Part shown: piece by piece, positions 1-9,104 of the stretch
Numbering within the stretch: position 1 is the first letter of the stretch
Layout: each line of letters begins with the position of its first letter
Virus record (IMG/VR): IMGVR_UViG_3300025652_000131
Span: 1-47,139 of that record
Direction: 5' to 3' (one strand)
From: a virus
Length of the DNA: 47,139 bases
Made by a program: the position numbers and the translations under genes
Notes under the pieces: generated by a model
Told to the model about the DNA's origin: nothing
Database searches by the model: none
Seen by the model: only the letters and a program-made list of their open reading frames with translations

Positions 1-852
1 ACTGGTATAGATGGGTTAGATAACATATTAAATGGTGGTCTAGCTAAAGGAGAAATCGGTGTTGTATTAGCTCCTACTGGTGTTGGTAAAACGACACTAT
101 TGACAAGATTTGCTAATACAGCTTATAACATGGGGTATAACGTACTACAAATATTTTTTGAAGACAACCCAAAAATAATCCAAAGAAAACATTTTACTTG
201 TTGGACAGGGATACCATCACAAGATTTGGGAGAACATAAAGAAACTGTTTTAGATAAAGCTGATGAAATGAAAAAAACTGGTGGTAGATTAATACTAAAA
301 AAATTACCTTCAGACGAATTAAATATGTTACAAATAAAAAATCAAGTACGTAAGATAATATCTGAAGGGATTAAATTAGATATGGTACTTATAGATTATA
401 TTGATTGTATAATACCAGATAGAAGTTTTAATGACGAGTGGAAAGGTGAAGGTTCTGTTATGAGAAAATTTGAAGGTATGTGTCATGAACTTAATTTAGC
501 CGGGTGGACAGCAACACAAGGTAACAGGTCATCAATATCGTCAGATGTTGTGACAACAGACCAAATGGGTGGTTCCATTAAAAAAGCCCAAGTAGGGCAT
601 GTAATAATATCTGTAGCCAAAACATTACAGCAAAAAGAAATGGGGTTAGCAACCTTAGCGATTGTAAAATCTAGGTTAGGTAGAGACGGTGTAGTTTTTG
701 AAAACTGCAAGTTTGATAACGCCACACTAGAAATAGATACAGACGCAACATCAACGTTCCTAGGATTTGAGGAAGAAAAAACAAATAGAAATCGTGAAAG
801 AGTTACCAGAGCTCTACAAAGAAGGGAACAAGTAATAAATAAAAATAACTAA
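1..852 (+). CDS. gp41: Replicative DNA helicase, DnaB/T4 gp41 type (5' partial)
   Basis: The gene enters from the left edge in frame 1; 283 codons are visible before TAA. This is the RecA-like motor half of a hexameric helicase that unwinds DNA at the fork and normally partners with the primase. Seen: Walker A APTGVGKTT at visible residues 24-32, Walker B MVLIDY at 128-133 with D132 as the acidic residue, and TQGNRSS at 172-178, matching the DnaB-family Q..R motif. The N-terminal domain lies outside the window. An internal TTG at base 100 is not a credible start because it falls after the Walker A lysine. The C-terminal tail is basic and charged. A primase gene at 40356 on the same strand fits this role. 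Other KaiC/RecA-fold ATPases (RadA, UvsX) are less likely given motif spacing and context. Confidence 0.85.
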   Translation, partial: TGIDGLDNILNGGLAKGEIGVVLAPTGVGKTTLLTRFANTAYNMGYNVLQIFFEDNPKIIQRKHFTCWTGIPSQDLGEHKETVLDKADEMKKTGGRLILKKLPSDELNMLQIKNQVRKIISEGIKLDMVLIDYIDCIIPDRSFNDEWKGEGSVMRKFEGMCHELNLAGWTATQGNRSSISSDVVTTDQMGGSIKKAQVGHVIISVAKTLQQKEMGLATLAIVKSRLGRDGVVFENCKFDNATLEIDTDATSTFLGFEEEKTNRNRERVTRALQRREQVINKNN

Positions 853-866
853 TAAAAAAAGAAAAT

Positions 867-2798
867 ATGGAAGTATCAAATAAGATTCTGTCGGATATTA
901 CTGTGTATATGAAATACGCAAAATATATCTCTAAATTAAACAGAAGGGAAACATGGGAAGAGCTAGTAACTAGGAATAAAGAAATGCATATTAAAAAATA
1001 CCCTAAACTAAAAGACGAAATAGAAGAAAAATATGAGTTAGTGTATGATAAAAAGGTACTACCATCCATGAGGTCAATGCAATTCGGAGGCAAACCTATC
1101 GAAATATCCCCAAACAGAATATATAATTGTGCTTACTTACCTTTAGACCATGTAGATGCTTTTAGTGAAACTATGTTTTTATTGTTAGGTGGGACAGGTG
1201 TTGGATATTCTGTACAAAGACACCACGTAGAAAAATTGCCAGTAATTCAAAAACCATACCCAAAGAGAAAGAAAAGATTTTTAATCGGTGACTCAATTGA
1301 AGGTTGGGCTGATTCCATTAAAGTTTTAATGAAGTCTTATATGAATGGAGGTGGCAGTAGAGTAGAATTTGATTATTCTGACATTAGACCAAAAGGTGCT
1401 AGATTAATTACGTCTGGTGGTAAAGCTCCAGGACCACAACCATTAAAAGAATGTTTAGTTAAGATAGAAGGGCTACTACACCAAAAAGAAAATGGAGAAC
1501 AATTAACTTGTTTGGAAACACACGATATTGTATGTCATATTGCCGACGCTGTACTAGCTGGTGGTATACGTAGAGCGGCTTTAATTAGTTTATTTAGTGC
1601 TGATGATGAACAAATGATTGGTTGTAAATCAGGTAACTGGTGGGAATTAAACCCTCAGAGAGGTAGAGCAAACAATTCTGCTTGTTTAATGAGACATAAA
1701 ATTACTAAAGAGTTTTTTATGGACTTATGGAAACGTGTTGAATTATCTGGAGCCGGAGAACCTGGTATATACCTTAATAATGATAAAGATTGGGGCACAA
1801 ACCCATGTTGTGAAATAGCACTAAGACCAAATCAATTCTGTAATTTATGTGAGGTAAATGTGTCAAACATAGAATCACAAGAAGATTTAAACGAAAGAGT
1901 TAAAGTGGCAGCATTTATAGGTACACTACAAGCGGGATATACTTCATTCCACTATCTAAGAGAAATATGGCAACAAACAACTGAAAAGGACGCTCTTATA
2001 GGTGTGTCAATGACAGGTATTGGTAGTGGAAAAGTACTTACACACGACATGTCAAAGGCAGCCAGTTTAGTAAAAAGAGAAAACACCAGAGTCTCAAAGT
2101 TAATAGGTATAAACCAATCAGCAAGATGTACAACAGTTAAACCAGCAGGTACAACATCATTAACATTAGGAACGTCATCAGGTATTCATGCTTGGCATAA
2201 TGATTTTTATATTAGAAGAGTTAGGGTTGGTAAGAACGAAGCTATTTACACTTACTTATTAAATAACCATCCTGAATTAGTAGAGGATGAATATTTTAGA
2301 CCACACGATACAGCGGTAATTAGTATACCACAAAAAGCACCAGAAGGTTCTATAATGAGAACAGAGTCACCCTTCCAATTATTAGAACGAGTTAAAAAAG
2401 TTGCTACAGAGTGGGTAAAAGCAGGTCACAGAAACGGTTCAAACTCACACAACGTGTCCGCAACAATTTCTTTAAGAGAACATGAATGGGACCCAGCTGG
2501 TGAATGGATGTGGGAAAATAGAAAATCTTATAATGGTCTTTCTGTTTTACCTTATAATGGTGGGACATATACACAAGCACCGTTTGAAGATATTACAGAA
2601 GAAAAATATGAAGAAATGATGGAGTCTCTAAAAGATGTTAATTTAAGTATGGTTGTTGAATTAGACGATAATACAAACTTAACTGGTGAATTAGCTTGTT
2701 CTGGTGGTAATTGTGAAATAGATGTTGATTTAAAAACTATAGACTTAGAAACAAATGGTGAGGATAAAGAAATAAAAATTAGTGAAACACAGATATAG
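867..2798 (+). CDS. nrdJ: Adenosylcobalamin-dependent (class II) ribonucleotide reductase
   Basis: This enzyme reduces ribonucleotides to deoxyribonucleotides using a B12-generated thiyl radical, supplying precursors for phage replication. At 643 residues it is somewhat shorter than the about 739-residue Lactobacillus leichmannii enzyme. Seen: NCAYLP with C88, the expected first redox cysteine. NPCCEI at 312-317 gives the catalytic N312/C314/E316 set. C325 lies 11 residues after C314, as C419 does after C408 in the reference enzyme. KPAGTTSLTLG follows in the nucleotide-binding region. A C-terminal ACSGGNC pair fits the reducing tail. I see no intein or frameshift. The leader is A-rich (AAAAAAAGAAAAT) with no Shine-Dalgarno sequence. 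It sits 14 bases after the helicase and its end overlaps the next small gene. No class I NrdA/NrdB genes are in the window. Confidence 0.9.
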   Translation: MEVSNKILSDITVYMKYAKYISKLNRRETWEELVTRNKEMHIKKYPKLKDEIEEKYELVYDKKVLPSMRSMQFGGKPIEISPNRIYNCAYLPLDHVDAFSETMFLLLGGTGVGYSVQRHHVEKLPVIQKPYPKRKKRFLIGDSIEGWADSIKVLMKSYMNGGGSRVEFDYSDIRPKGARLITSGGKAPGPQPLKECLVKIEGLLHQKENGEQLTCLETHDIVCHIADAVLAGGIRRAALISLFSADDEQMIGCKSGNWWELNPQRGRANNSACLMRHKITKEFFMDLWKRVELSGAGEPGIYLNNDKDWGTNPCCEIALRPNQFCNLCEVNVSNIESQEDLNERVKVAAFIGTLQAGYTSFHYLREIWQQTTEKDALIGVSMTGIGSGKVLTHDMSKAASLVKRENTRVSKLIGINQSARCTTVKPAGTTSLTLGTSSGIHAWHNDFYIRRVRVGKNEAIYTYLLNNHPELVEDEYFRPHDTAVISIPQKAPEGSIMRTESPFQLLERVKKVATEWVKAGHRNGSNSHNVSATISLREHEWDPAGEWMWENRKSYNGLSVLPYNGGTYTQAPFEDITEEKYEEMMESLKDVNLSMVVELDDNTNLTGELACSGGNCEIDVDLKTIDLETNGEDKEIKISETQI

Positions 2799-2976
2799 TA
2801 AAGAAATTTTATATCATTTTAATTGTGGTAAATGTAACAAATGGTGGTCAATTGCTGACTACCATTTGTTTTCTAATAATGTACCAGAAAATGAAAAAAA
2901 GGTACCTATGTTAATAATATGTCCCCACTGTGGGCATAATGAAGAAATAAAAGAAGTGAAAAATGAGGAGAAGTGA
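2782..2976 (+). CDS. Small zinc-ribbon-like protein, function unknown
   Basis: This is a 64-residue protein with two CxxC pairs, CGKC (15-18) and CPHC (48-51), typical of a small zinc ribbon. It starts at GTG and overlaps the end of nrdJ by 17 bases; no in-frame ATG precedes the first CxxC, so GTG is the only sensible start. Its own end overlaps the next gene by 14 bases, suggesting translational coupling. I do not recognise a specific family. The position beside a ribonucleotide reductase could mean a regulatory or redox accessory role, but this is inference from neighbourhood only. Reality as a gene is supported by the paired cysteine motifs and the overlap geometry. Confidence 0.6.
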   Translation: MKHRYSKEILYHFNCGKCNKWWSIADYHLFSNNVPENEKKVPMLIICPHCGHNEEIKEVKNEEK

Positions 2977-3175
2977 TGACTGGATTAGTGACTTACACTA
3001 TAGAGAGTTTGTTAAACCTAAATTTGAGGGCAAAGATTTTTATTGGGAAGGTGGTAATATGGTAATGACAGAAGAATACCATAAAAAAAGGGGTAGTTGT
3101 TGTGGGAACGGCTGTAAACACTGCCCTTATTGGCCAAAACACCAAAAAACAAATAAACAACTTAAAGATAAGTAA
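2963..3175 (+). CDS. DUF5522-like small cysteine protein
   Basis: This 70-residue protein has the compact motif RGSCCGNGCKHCPY at 43-56, preceded by MTEEYHKK. This arrangement matches small proteins annotated as DUF5522, known mainly from Bacteroidota chromosomes, where function is unknown. The ATG lies inside the upstream zinc-ribbon gene (14-base overlap, different frame). Four clustered cysteines could bind a metal. The gene is the last before the tail block, with a 44-base gap carrying an AT-rich element. Family recall is from motif memory, so the domain name is less certain than the gene itself. Confidence 0.6.
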   Translation: MRRSDDWISDLHYREFVKPKFEGKDFYWEGGNMVMTEEYHKKRGSCCGNGCKHCPYWPKHQKTNKQLKDK

Positions 3176-3201
3176 ACCTGAAAACAAACCCACATTGCAA
3201 G

Positions 3202-3214
3202 TATTTATTATAAA
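3202..3214 (+). promoter_or_regulatory. AT-rich putative late promoter element upstream of the gp25-like gene
   Basis: TATTTATTATAAA lies in the 44-base gap before the baseplate block, starting 18 bases before the ATG at 3220. The same core recurs upstream of four other genes in the window (5601, 20383, 32988, 46966). It resembles the T4 late-promoter core TATAAATA on either strand. Assignment rests on recurrence only, in an AT-rich genome. Confidence 0.4.
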
Positions 3215-3219
3215 AAACA

Positions 3220-3687
3220 ATGCCCAACCCAAAATACGGTATATCATTTCCATTTAAAGATAGTCAAGAAGGTTTATTTCTTCATATGAATGAATTGCCT
3301 GAAGATGAAGTAAGGTCAAACCTAATACATTTGGTTTTGTCTATAAAAGGTTCTAGATATTTTTTACCAGATTTTGGTACAAATTTAATGAAACATATAT
3401 TTGAACCTTTAGATTCCGCGACCAAAACCTCCATAGATTTAGAAATTAGAGAAGCTGTAAAACAATTTATACCAAACCTAAACATCAATGAAGTTGAAGT
3501 TAAATCAGCGGAAGACCTAAGAGATGAGGAAAATACCCAAGAGGAAGACCCAACTAGGGACCAGAAAACGTTTAGTTTTTCTGATAAAAAACACGGAGCA
3601 AATGAATTTACATTACGAGTACGTATTGATTACAGTATTGGTAGTGGTGTTTTTGAAGCTAGAGATTTTGTAATTATAAATTTATAA
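3220..3687 (+). CDS. gp25: Baseplate wedge protein, gp25/GpW lysozyme-like fold family
   Basis: This 155-residue protein is close to T4 gp25 (132 residues), a wedge component next to the sheath that helps start sheath assembly. Seen: the N-terminal pattern GISFPFKDSQEG, then RSNLIHLVLSIKGSRYFLP and DFGTNL, the characteristic family segment (usually a short block then R...P.FG..L). A polar acidic insertion (about 105-125, rich in E/D) precedes the C-terminal strand region. The next gene starts one base after its stop and is gp6-like, the conserved gp25-gp6 order of contractile-tailed phages. The start at CAATG is the first ATG after the promoter-like element. Confidence 0.85.
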   Translation: MPNPKYGISFPFKDSQEGLFLHMNELPEDEVRSNLIHLVLSIKGSRYFLPDFGTNLMKHIFEPLDSATKTSIDLEIREAVKQFIPNLNINEVEVKSAEDLRDEENTQEEDPTRDQKTFSFSDKKHGANEFTLRVRIDYSIGSGVFEARDFVIINL

Positions 3688-3688
3688 T

Positions 3689-5530
3689 ATGAGTGATAAA
3701 AAAATAGCATACACGGAAAGAGATTTCTTAGGGATAAGAAACGAACTTGTTAGGTTAACCAATAGGTATTACCCAGACTTAATTAAAAACGCAAATGATG
3801 CGTCAATGTATTCAGTATTTTTAGATTTAAATGCTGCAGTAGCTGACAATCTAAATTTTCAGATAGATAGAACATTCCAAGAAACGGTACTACAATATGC
3901 TCAAGAAAGAAGTTCGTTATATAATTTAGCAAGAACATATGGTTTAAAAATACCAGGTAATAGACCGTCTTTGACTGTTTGTGAGGTGTCTATTGTGGTT
4001 CCAGCCTTAGGGGATAAAGAAGATTTTAAGTATTTAGGGTTGTTAAGAAAAGGGTCTCAGTTTAAAGGGGGTGGAAATATATTTGAATTGATGGAAGACT
4101 GTGATTTTTCAACACAATATAATAGTGAAGGTATAGTAAATAGAACCAAAATACCAAACATAGATTCAACTGGAATTATAAGAAATTATACTATAACTAA
4201 AAAAGTTTTAACAGTAAATGGGGTTACAAAAATATTTAAAAAAGAAATAACTGACGTATTAACAAAACCGTTTTATAAATTATTTTTACCAGAAAATAAT
4301 GTTGTGGGTGTAACATCAGTAATACAAAAAGATGGTGTGGGATACCAGAGTCTACCAACAAATTTAGAATTTATGGATAATACCGCTAATATTTGGTATG
4401 AGGTTGACGCTTTAGCACAAGAAGAAGTTTTTGTAGTAGACCCATCATCACCACAAGATAATGTGGGTATTAAAGTTGGTAGGTACCTTAAGGCAAGTCA
4501 AAGATTTATAACTGAGTATACACCAGAAGGCTTTTTTCATTTAACTTTTGGTGGTGGAAATGAAACACCACAAAACTTATTAAATAGTTTTAGTAAAAAT
4601 GGGATTAAAATAAACATGTCTAAGTTTTTAAATAATATGGCCTTAGGTGATATGGTTAAACCAAATAGTACCATATTTGTACAATATAGGGTTGGTGGTG
4701 GAAAGGCTTCTAATGTTGGTGCAGGAGCTATAAATACACTTAATACATATGATTTTGTAATTGCTGGACCAAGTCAACAAATAAACCAATCAGTAGAACA
4801 AAGTTTGTCTGTAACAAATATTACAGCAGCAATTGGTGGTGCAGACCAAATGTCTATAGAAGAAATAAGAAATTATATAACATATAATTTTTCAGCTCAA
4901 AATAGGGCAGTAACAATAAATGATTATGTTTCTAAAGTAAGGACTATGCCTGGCGTGTTTGGTGCTGCCGCAAAAGTGGGTGTCAGTGAAATAGAAAATA
5001 AAATAATGTTAAATATATTATCTTACACACCCAACGGCAAATTAACCTCTATGGTACCACAAGCTCTTATAAATAACATATCAGAATATCTATCCAACTA
5101 TAGAATGATGAATGACTATATTAGTGTTGGGTCAGCTAAAGTTATAGATATAAGTTTTATTATAGATTTAATATTAGAAGACTCGGTAAATCAAGGTGAG
5201 GTGGTGACCAACGTAATAACCCAAATAGGTGATTATTTTGATGTTGATAGGTCAGAAATGGGTGTAGACATATCTTTAGGTGAAGTAAGAAAATTAATTA
5301 TGCAACAATCTGGCGTGTTAAACATTGTTGATGTAAAGGTGTTTAATAAGGTTGGTGGTGAATATTCACAATCTATCTCTACACAACCGTATATACCACA
5401 AACAAATAGAGAAATACAATTAATTGACGATACTATTTACGCACAACCAAATGAAATTTTACAGATTAGAATGCCTAATAAAGATATAGCCATTAGAGTC
5501 AAAAAACCTCAGAAACCCACTTTCTCTTAA
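3689..5530 (+). CDS. gp6: Baseplate wedge protein, gp6/baseplate-J-like
   Basis: This 613-residue protein is comparable to T4 gp6 (660 residues), which forms the iris-like ring of the baseplate with gp25 and gp7. Seen: an N-terminal segment, YTERDFLGIRNELVRLTNRYY, followed by DLNAAVADNLNFQIDR, a typical gp6/baseplate-J start. Further on are GGADQMSIEEIRNYI and NRAVTINDYVSKVRTMPGV (about 390-435), the conserved J-like core. The gene begins directly after the gp25-like stop, so the two are likely co-translated. A 70-base gap follows. The assignment is by motif order and synteny. Confidence 0.85.
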   Translation: MSDKKIAYTERDFLGIRNELVRLTNRYYPDLIKNANDASMYSVFLDLNAAVADNLNFQIDRTFQETVLQYAQERSSLYNLARTYGLKIPGNRPSLTVCEVSIVVPALGDKEDFKYLGLLRKGSQFKGGGNIFELMEDCDFSTQYNSEGIVNRTKIPNIDSTGIIRNYTITKKVLTVNGVTKIFKKEITDVLTKPFYKLFLPENNVVGVTSVIQKDGVGYQSLPTNLEFMDNTANIWYEVDALAQEEVFVVDPSSPQDNVGIKVGRYLKASQRFITEYTPEGFFHLTFGGGNETPQNLLNSFSKNGIKINMSKFLNNMALGDMVKPNSTIFVQYRVGGGKASNVGAGAINTLNTYDFVIAGPSQQINQSVEQSLSVTNITAAIGGADQMSIEEIRNYITYNFSAQNRAVTINDYVSKVRTMPGVFGAAAKVGVSEIENKIMLNILSYTPNGKLTSMVPQALINNISEYLSNYRMMNDYISVGSAKVIDISFIIDLILEDSVNQGEVVTNVITQIGDYFDVDRSEMGVDISLGEVRKLIMQQSGVLNIVDVKVFNKVGGEYSQSISTQPYIPQTNREIQLIDDTIYAQPNEILQIRMPNKDIAIRVKKPQKPTFS

Positions 5531-5578
5531 TCTTTACTAAAAATAACGTAAACTTATCATTAGTTTTAGTGGAATAAC

Positions 5579-5585
5579 TATTTAT
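5579..5585 (+). promoter_or_regulatory. TATTTAT core upstream of the 1167-residue gene
   Basis: TATTTAT, followed by CTATTAAAG, sits 22 bases before ATG 5601 in a 70-base gap. It is the weakest match of the five recurrent elements. The gap also holds a short inverted repeat (ACTAAAA at 5536-5542, TTTTAGT at 5564-5570), too AT-rich and long-looped to call a terminator. Confidence 0.3.
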
Positions 5586-5600
5586 CTATTAAAGTAATGT

Positions 5601-8600
5601 ATGTCATCTAAATCATTTAGGGTTAGAACCCAGGTCGGTAAAGACCAAAATTTAACGTTTGAAATAAAACAAGATTTTGATTTGTTAGAAATCTTAAGCT
5701 TATCTCTAACACAAAGAGATGTGTATACTAGGATGTGTGCTGATTTTGGTGTGGTTTGTGGTAGAGTTATTGTTAATGGTGGTTTTGGTATACCTAACGC
5801 AAAAGTTTCTGTATTCATACCCTTAGACGGGTTAGATGAAACTAACGAAGTTATTAAACAAATTTACCCATACACCCAACCATTTGATAAAAATGAAGAC
5901 GGTATCAGATATAACCTACTAAGCAAGGACCCAACATTTGATTGTCATACACCAGTAGGTACTTTCCCTAATTTAGACGACGTACTAACCCAACAACAAG
6001 TAGAATACGTATATAAAAAATATTATAAATTTACAGCAAAAACAAATGAAGCTGGTGATTTTATGATTTATGGTGTTCCTGTAGGGTCACAAACTATTGT
6101 TATGGATGTAGATTTAAGTGACATTGGTTGTTTTTCTATGTTACCAGAAGACTTTAAAATTAAAGGAGCTCCAGAATCTGATTTTGATGGACCAAAATTT
6201 AGGTCGGACAATGAGATAGATAGTTTACCACAAATAGTTAATCAAACCAAAGTCATAAACATAAATCCTTTTTGGGGTGACGAAGATGAGTGTCAAGCTT
6301 CCATAACAAGAGTGGATTTTGATTTAGGTATTTCAGGCGTTAGAATAGACCCAACAGCAGTATTTATGGGTAGTACAGCAACAGATACGGATAAAGACTA
6401 TGTAAACAAACAATGTAGACCTAAAAAACATATGGGTGAACTATGTAGTTTAATAAGTCAACCTGGAATTATAGATTGTATAAGGTATACACCCCTCACA
6501 ACATTTGATGAAGACGCTTATGGGTACAGCACAGCAACAGGTGGTACAGTCCCAGTATTAGAAAGATATTATTTAGAAGATGGTGGTAGAGTGATAGATG
6601 AAAGTGGTGCTTGGTTAGTTCATTTACCAATGAATTTAGACCATATAACAACAAATGAATTTGGTGAATTAGTTTTATCTTACGACCCAGAAGTAGGTGT
6701 AGCTACAAGAAGTAGGGTAAGGTTTAGGGTGAGACCAGAACAAGCTAGTGGAAGTGCAAGACAATCTAGGAGAGCTTCTTATTTGTTGCCGAATTTAAGG
6801 GAATATAACTGGACATCACAAGGTGATTGGCCTGGTATAGATTATAGGTCATACGCTTTTAGTACAAAATATTCTGATTACCCACCACACGCACAGCAAG
6901 AACTAATGCCGGCCGCAAAAGATTATTTTTACGACATGACGTTTAACAGGGTTTATACACCATCACAATTTCATGACCACGTAAAACATGGAGGACGAAG
7001 AGAGTTTACTGGTGTTAAAGAAATATTACCAGAAGCAGAACAACAATGTGCTACTAGTGCAATGTTTTTTCCTGTAAATAGTGCGGTAAGAAGAAATAAA
7101 TTTATGATAATGCTGTATATGTTTTTATTATCAATACTACATGGATTGTATTTCTTTTTACAGGCTTTGGCCGCAATACTAGCATTTGTGGTTGGTATAA
7201 TATTTTTTATTGTATTTTTAATAATATACGTACTTTGTCAAATCATGTGTGCGTTAATACCTATAGGGGTTAGTTTTTCAGTTTGGAGTTGGGGTTTTTC
7301 TTTCTACCCATTTGGGTTTTTAACACCAATTGCTTCATCCTTAGGTTGTGGAAGTATTCAGATATTTCAGAGTAGCTGTCCACATGAACCAAACGGATGT
7401 GGTTTTTATGGGTTTAGGTTTGGTATTGTAATGTACTCCCTACACCAACAAAAATACCCAGAATGTGAAAGGTGTAAATGTAGAGCAGGGGCAAATTCAG
7501 ATATGCAAAACTTATCAAACAGTACTTGTTGTGAACTTATGGACCCTAACTGTGGTACTACTGGTGGTGGGGTACCTACATCACCATGCTCTGTAGGTAA
7601 TGCACCTGGAGGAGCTAGTGTGTTTAATTTACTTATTTGGACTGACGATATTTGTTGTCCTGATTATAATTCCGAAGACGAAATATGTTGTCCAGATAAC
7701 TATGGGTACGACTCGACAGCTAACGGTACAGGTTCAGGTGGTGGAAAAGATGAGTACGCGGGTGGTGGTTGTTATGTAAAAGTTATATGTATAAACCCAG
7801 CTTGTATAGCTAACAACTTTAATATGGTTGTAATAAACGAATATATACGTAGAGAAAAAGTAGCTGTAGCCTTATGTAATGGTATTATGAATTATTTTTG
7901 GGAAAATGATTGGGTTAGTGGATTCCTATATCAATTCCAGTTTAGAGCAAAATTACAATTTGCTGTTGGTGGATTTACAGACTATAAGGGTATTGTTCAC
8001 GATACCTACACAGACTCAAGTTACTGTAAAAAAACAGCATACATACACCCAATAGACCACGTATTTTACTATAGGTCTTGTCCAGCACAAAACGTAAATC
8101 AAGCTAACCCAGGTGCCTTTATGGGTGATGATGATGGTGTGTATAATCCTTGGTGGGCTTTTGCTGGTAGTAGTGGTAGTGACCATGCATCGGGAGATAT
8201 GAATAGACATATATTATTTCCAACAACTATAGTAGATATGGGTTCTAGAAACCAATGTATACAACAAGTATGTTTTGATGAAAGATTCGGTACAGAATGC
8301 TCTGTTACAGACCAAATAGGTAGTACAACATTCCAAGACATTACAGATTTAGTTTCAGACGTATATAACATGAAAATGGATAACCCAAATATGGCTCTTT
8401 ATTCATTCTTCGTAAGACCAGAAAAAGAAATTGGTGGTGATGTAGCACAATGTTTAATGCAAAATTGTATGTTGGGAGTATTTGGGTACGAAACCAATGT
8501 AGGTGGTACAGAATGTGAGTGTCCAACTGGACCAACAACAACACCACCAGTTAATGCACAAATGGAGTATCCAATACCTAACGTAGCTGTAGGCCCTAAT

Positions 8601-9104
8601 GGAACAGGTATTTACGTACCCAACGCACTTAACATAATGGGAGCTACATATTATGATATTGAATGGGAACCACTTATGTTTACAGCATCAACACAAACAA
8701 TGATGACTGGGGTAGATTTAATAAATTGTTTAACTTACGATTTATCTGCCTCATCACAAACAGTACCATTTTATTCTTGGCGTTTAGATGGCGCTCCAGG
8801 AGCAGCATTTGGTACATGGAAAAATGATTGGGCTGGCACTTTAGGGGAGTATGAGTTTGATACTTGGGGTGGAGCCTCTGTAACATCTACTAGTCCTTGG
8901 GGTAATAACCCAATTTTAGCGGGGGACTATCAAAATAATATGGCACCATCACTAACCAGACCAATACTAACACCAACATCCGACTCAAATATAAATTTTT
9001 CACAACCACTATTTTATTATTTTGGGTTAAGACCAGGACAAACAGCATTTAACACTTTTGTACGAAAATATGTTGATGAAGAACTAGCTAATTCTGTTTT
9101 ATAA
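5601..9104 (+). CDS. Large virion protein with carboxypeptidase-regulatory-like domain and central hydrophobic segment
   Basis: This 1167-residue protein follows gp6, where T4 encodes the large wedge protein gp7, so a baseplate role is likely, though I see no sequence match to gp7. Seen: GRVIVNGGFGIPNAKVSVF (about 53-72), then TNEAGDFMIYGVPVG (about 148-163), the hallmark of a carboxypeptidase-regulatory/CNA-B-like beta sandwich. Residues 502-560 are almost entirely hydrophobic, enough for two membrane spans. A cysteine-rich stretch with CxxC and CC pairs follows (about 615-700), then a non-repetitive C-terminal half. The start is ATG after an AT-rich leader. The stop overlaps the next start by one base (TAATG). 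A membrane-spanning length is unusual in a baseplate protein and may be released on contact with the cell. Confidence 0.7.
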   Translation: MSSKSFRVRTQVGKDQNLTFEIKQDFDLLEILSLSLTQRDVYTRMCADFGVVCGRVIVNGGFGIPNAKVSVFIPLDGLDETNEVIKQIYPYTQPFDKNEDGIRYNLLSKDPTFDCHTPVGTFPNLDDVLTQQQVEYVYKKYYKFTAKTNEAGDFMIYGVPVGSQTIVMDVDLSDIGCFSMLPEDFKIKGAPESDFDGPKFRSDNEIDSLPQIVNQTKVININPFWGDEDECQASITRVDFDLGISGVRIDPTAVFMGSTATDTDKDYVNKQCRPKKHMGELCSLISQPGIIDCIRYTPLTTFDEDAYGYSTATGGTVPVLERYYLEDGGRVIDESGAWLVHLPMNLDHITTNEFGELVLSYDPEVGVATRSRVRFRVRPEQASGSARQSRRASYLLPNLREYNWTSQGDWPGIDYRSYAFSTKYSDYPPHAQQELMPAAKDYFYDMTFNRVYTPSQFHDHVKHGGRREFTGVKEILPEAEQQCATSAMFFPVNSAVRRNKFMIMLYMFLLSILHGLYFFLQALAAILAFVVGIIFFIVFLIIYVLCQIMCALIPIGVSFSVWSWGFSFYPFGFLTPIASSLGCGSIQIFQSSCPHEPNGCGFYGFRFGIVMYSLHQQKYPECERCKCRAGANSDMQNLSNSTCCELMDPNCGTTGGGVPTSPCSVGNAPGGASVFNLLIWTDDICCPDYNSEDEICCPDNYGYDSTANGTGSGGGKDEYAGGGCYVKVICINPACIANNFNMVVINEYIRREKVAVALCNGIMNYFWENDWVSGFLYQFQFRAKLQFAVGGFTDYKGIVHDTYTDSSYCKKTAYIHPIDHVFYYRSCPAQNVNQANPGAFMGDDDGVYNPWWAFAGSSGSDHASGDMNRHILFPTTIVDMGSRNQCIQQVCFDERFGTECSVTDQIGSTTFQDITDLVSDVYNMKMDNPNMALYSFFVRPEKEIGGDVAQCLMQNCMLGVFGYETNVGGTECECPTGPTTTPPVNAQMEYPIPNVAVGPNGTGIYVPNALNIMGATYYDIEWEPLMFTASTQTMMTGVDLINCLTYDLSASSQTVPFYSWRLDGAPGAAFGTWKNDWAGTLGEYEFDTWGGASVTSTSPWGNNPILAGDYQNNMAPSLTRPILTPTSDSNINFSQPLFYYFGLRPGQTAFNTFVRKYVDEELANSVL

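Noticed and set aside
867-2798. Intein or intron in nrdJ
   Set aside because: Catalytic motifs are in normal order and spacing, and the protein is shorter, not longer, than the reference enzyme.
5536-5570. Inverted repeat ACTAAAA/TTTTAGT as a terminator
   Set aside because: Only seven A/T-rich pairs with a loop of about 20 bases and no U-tract directly after; too weak to call.
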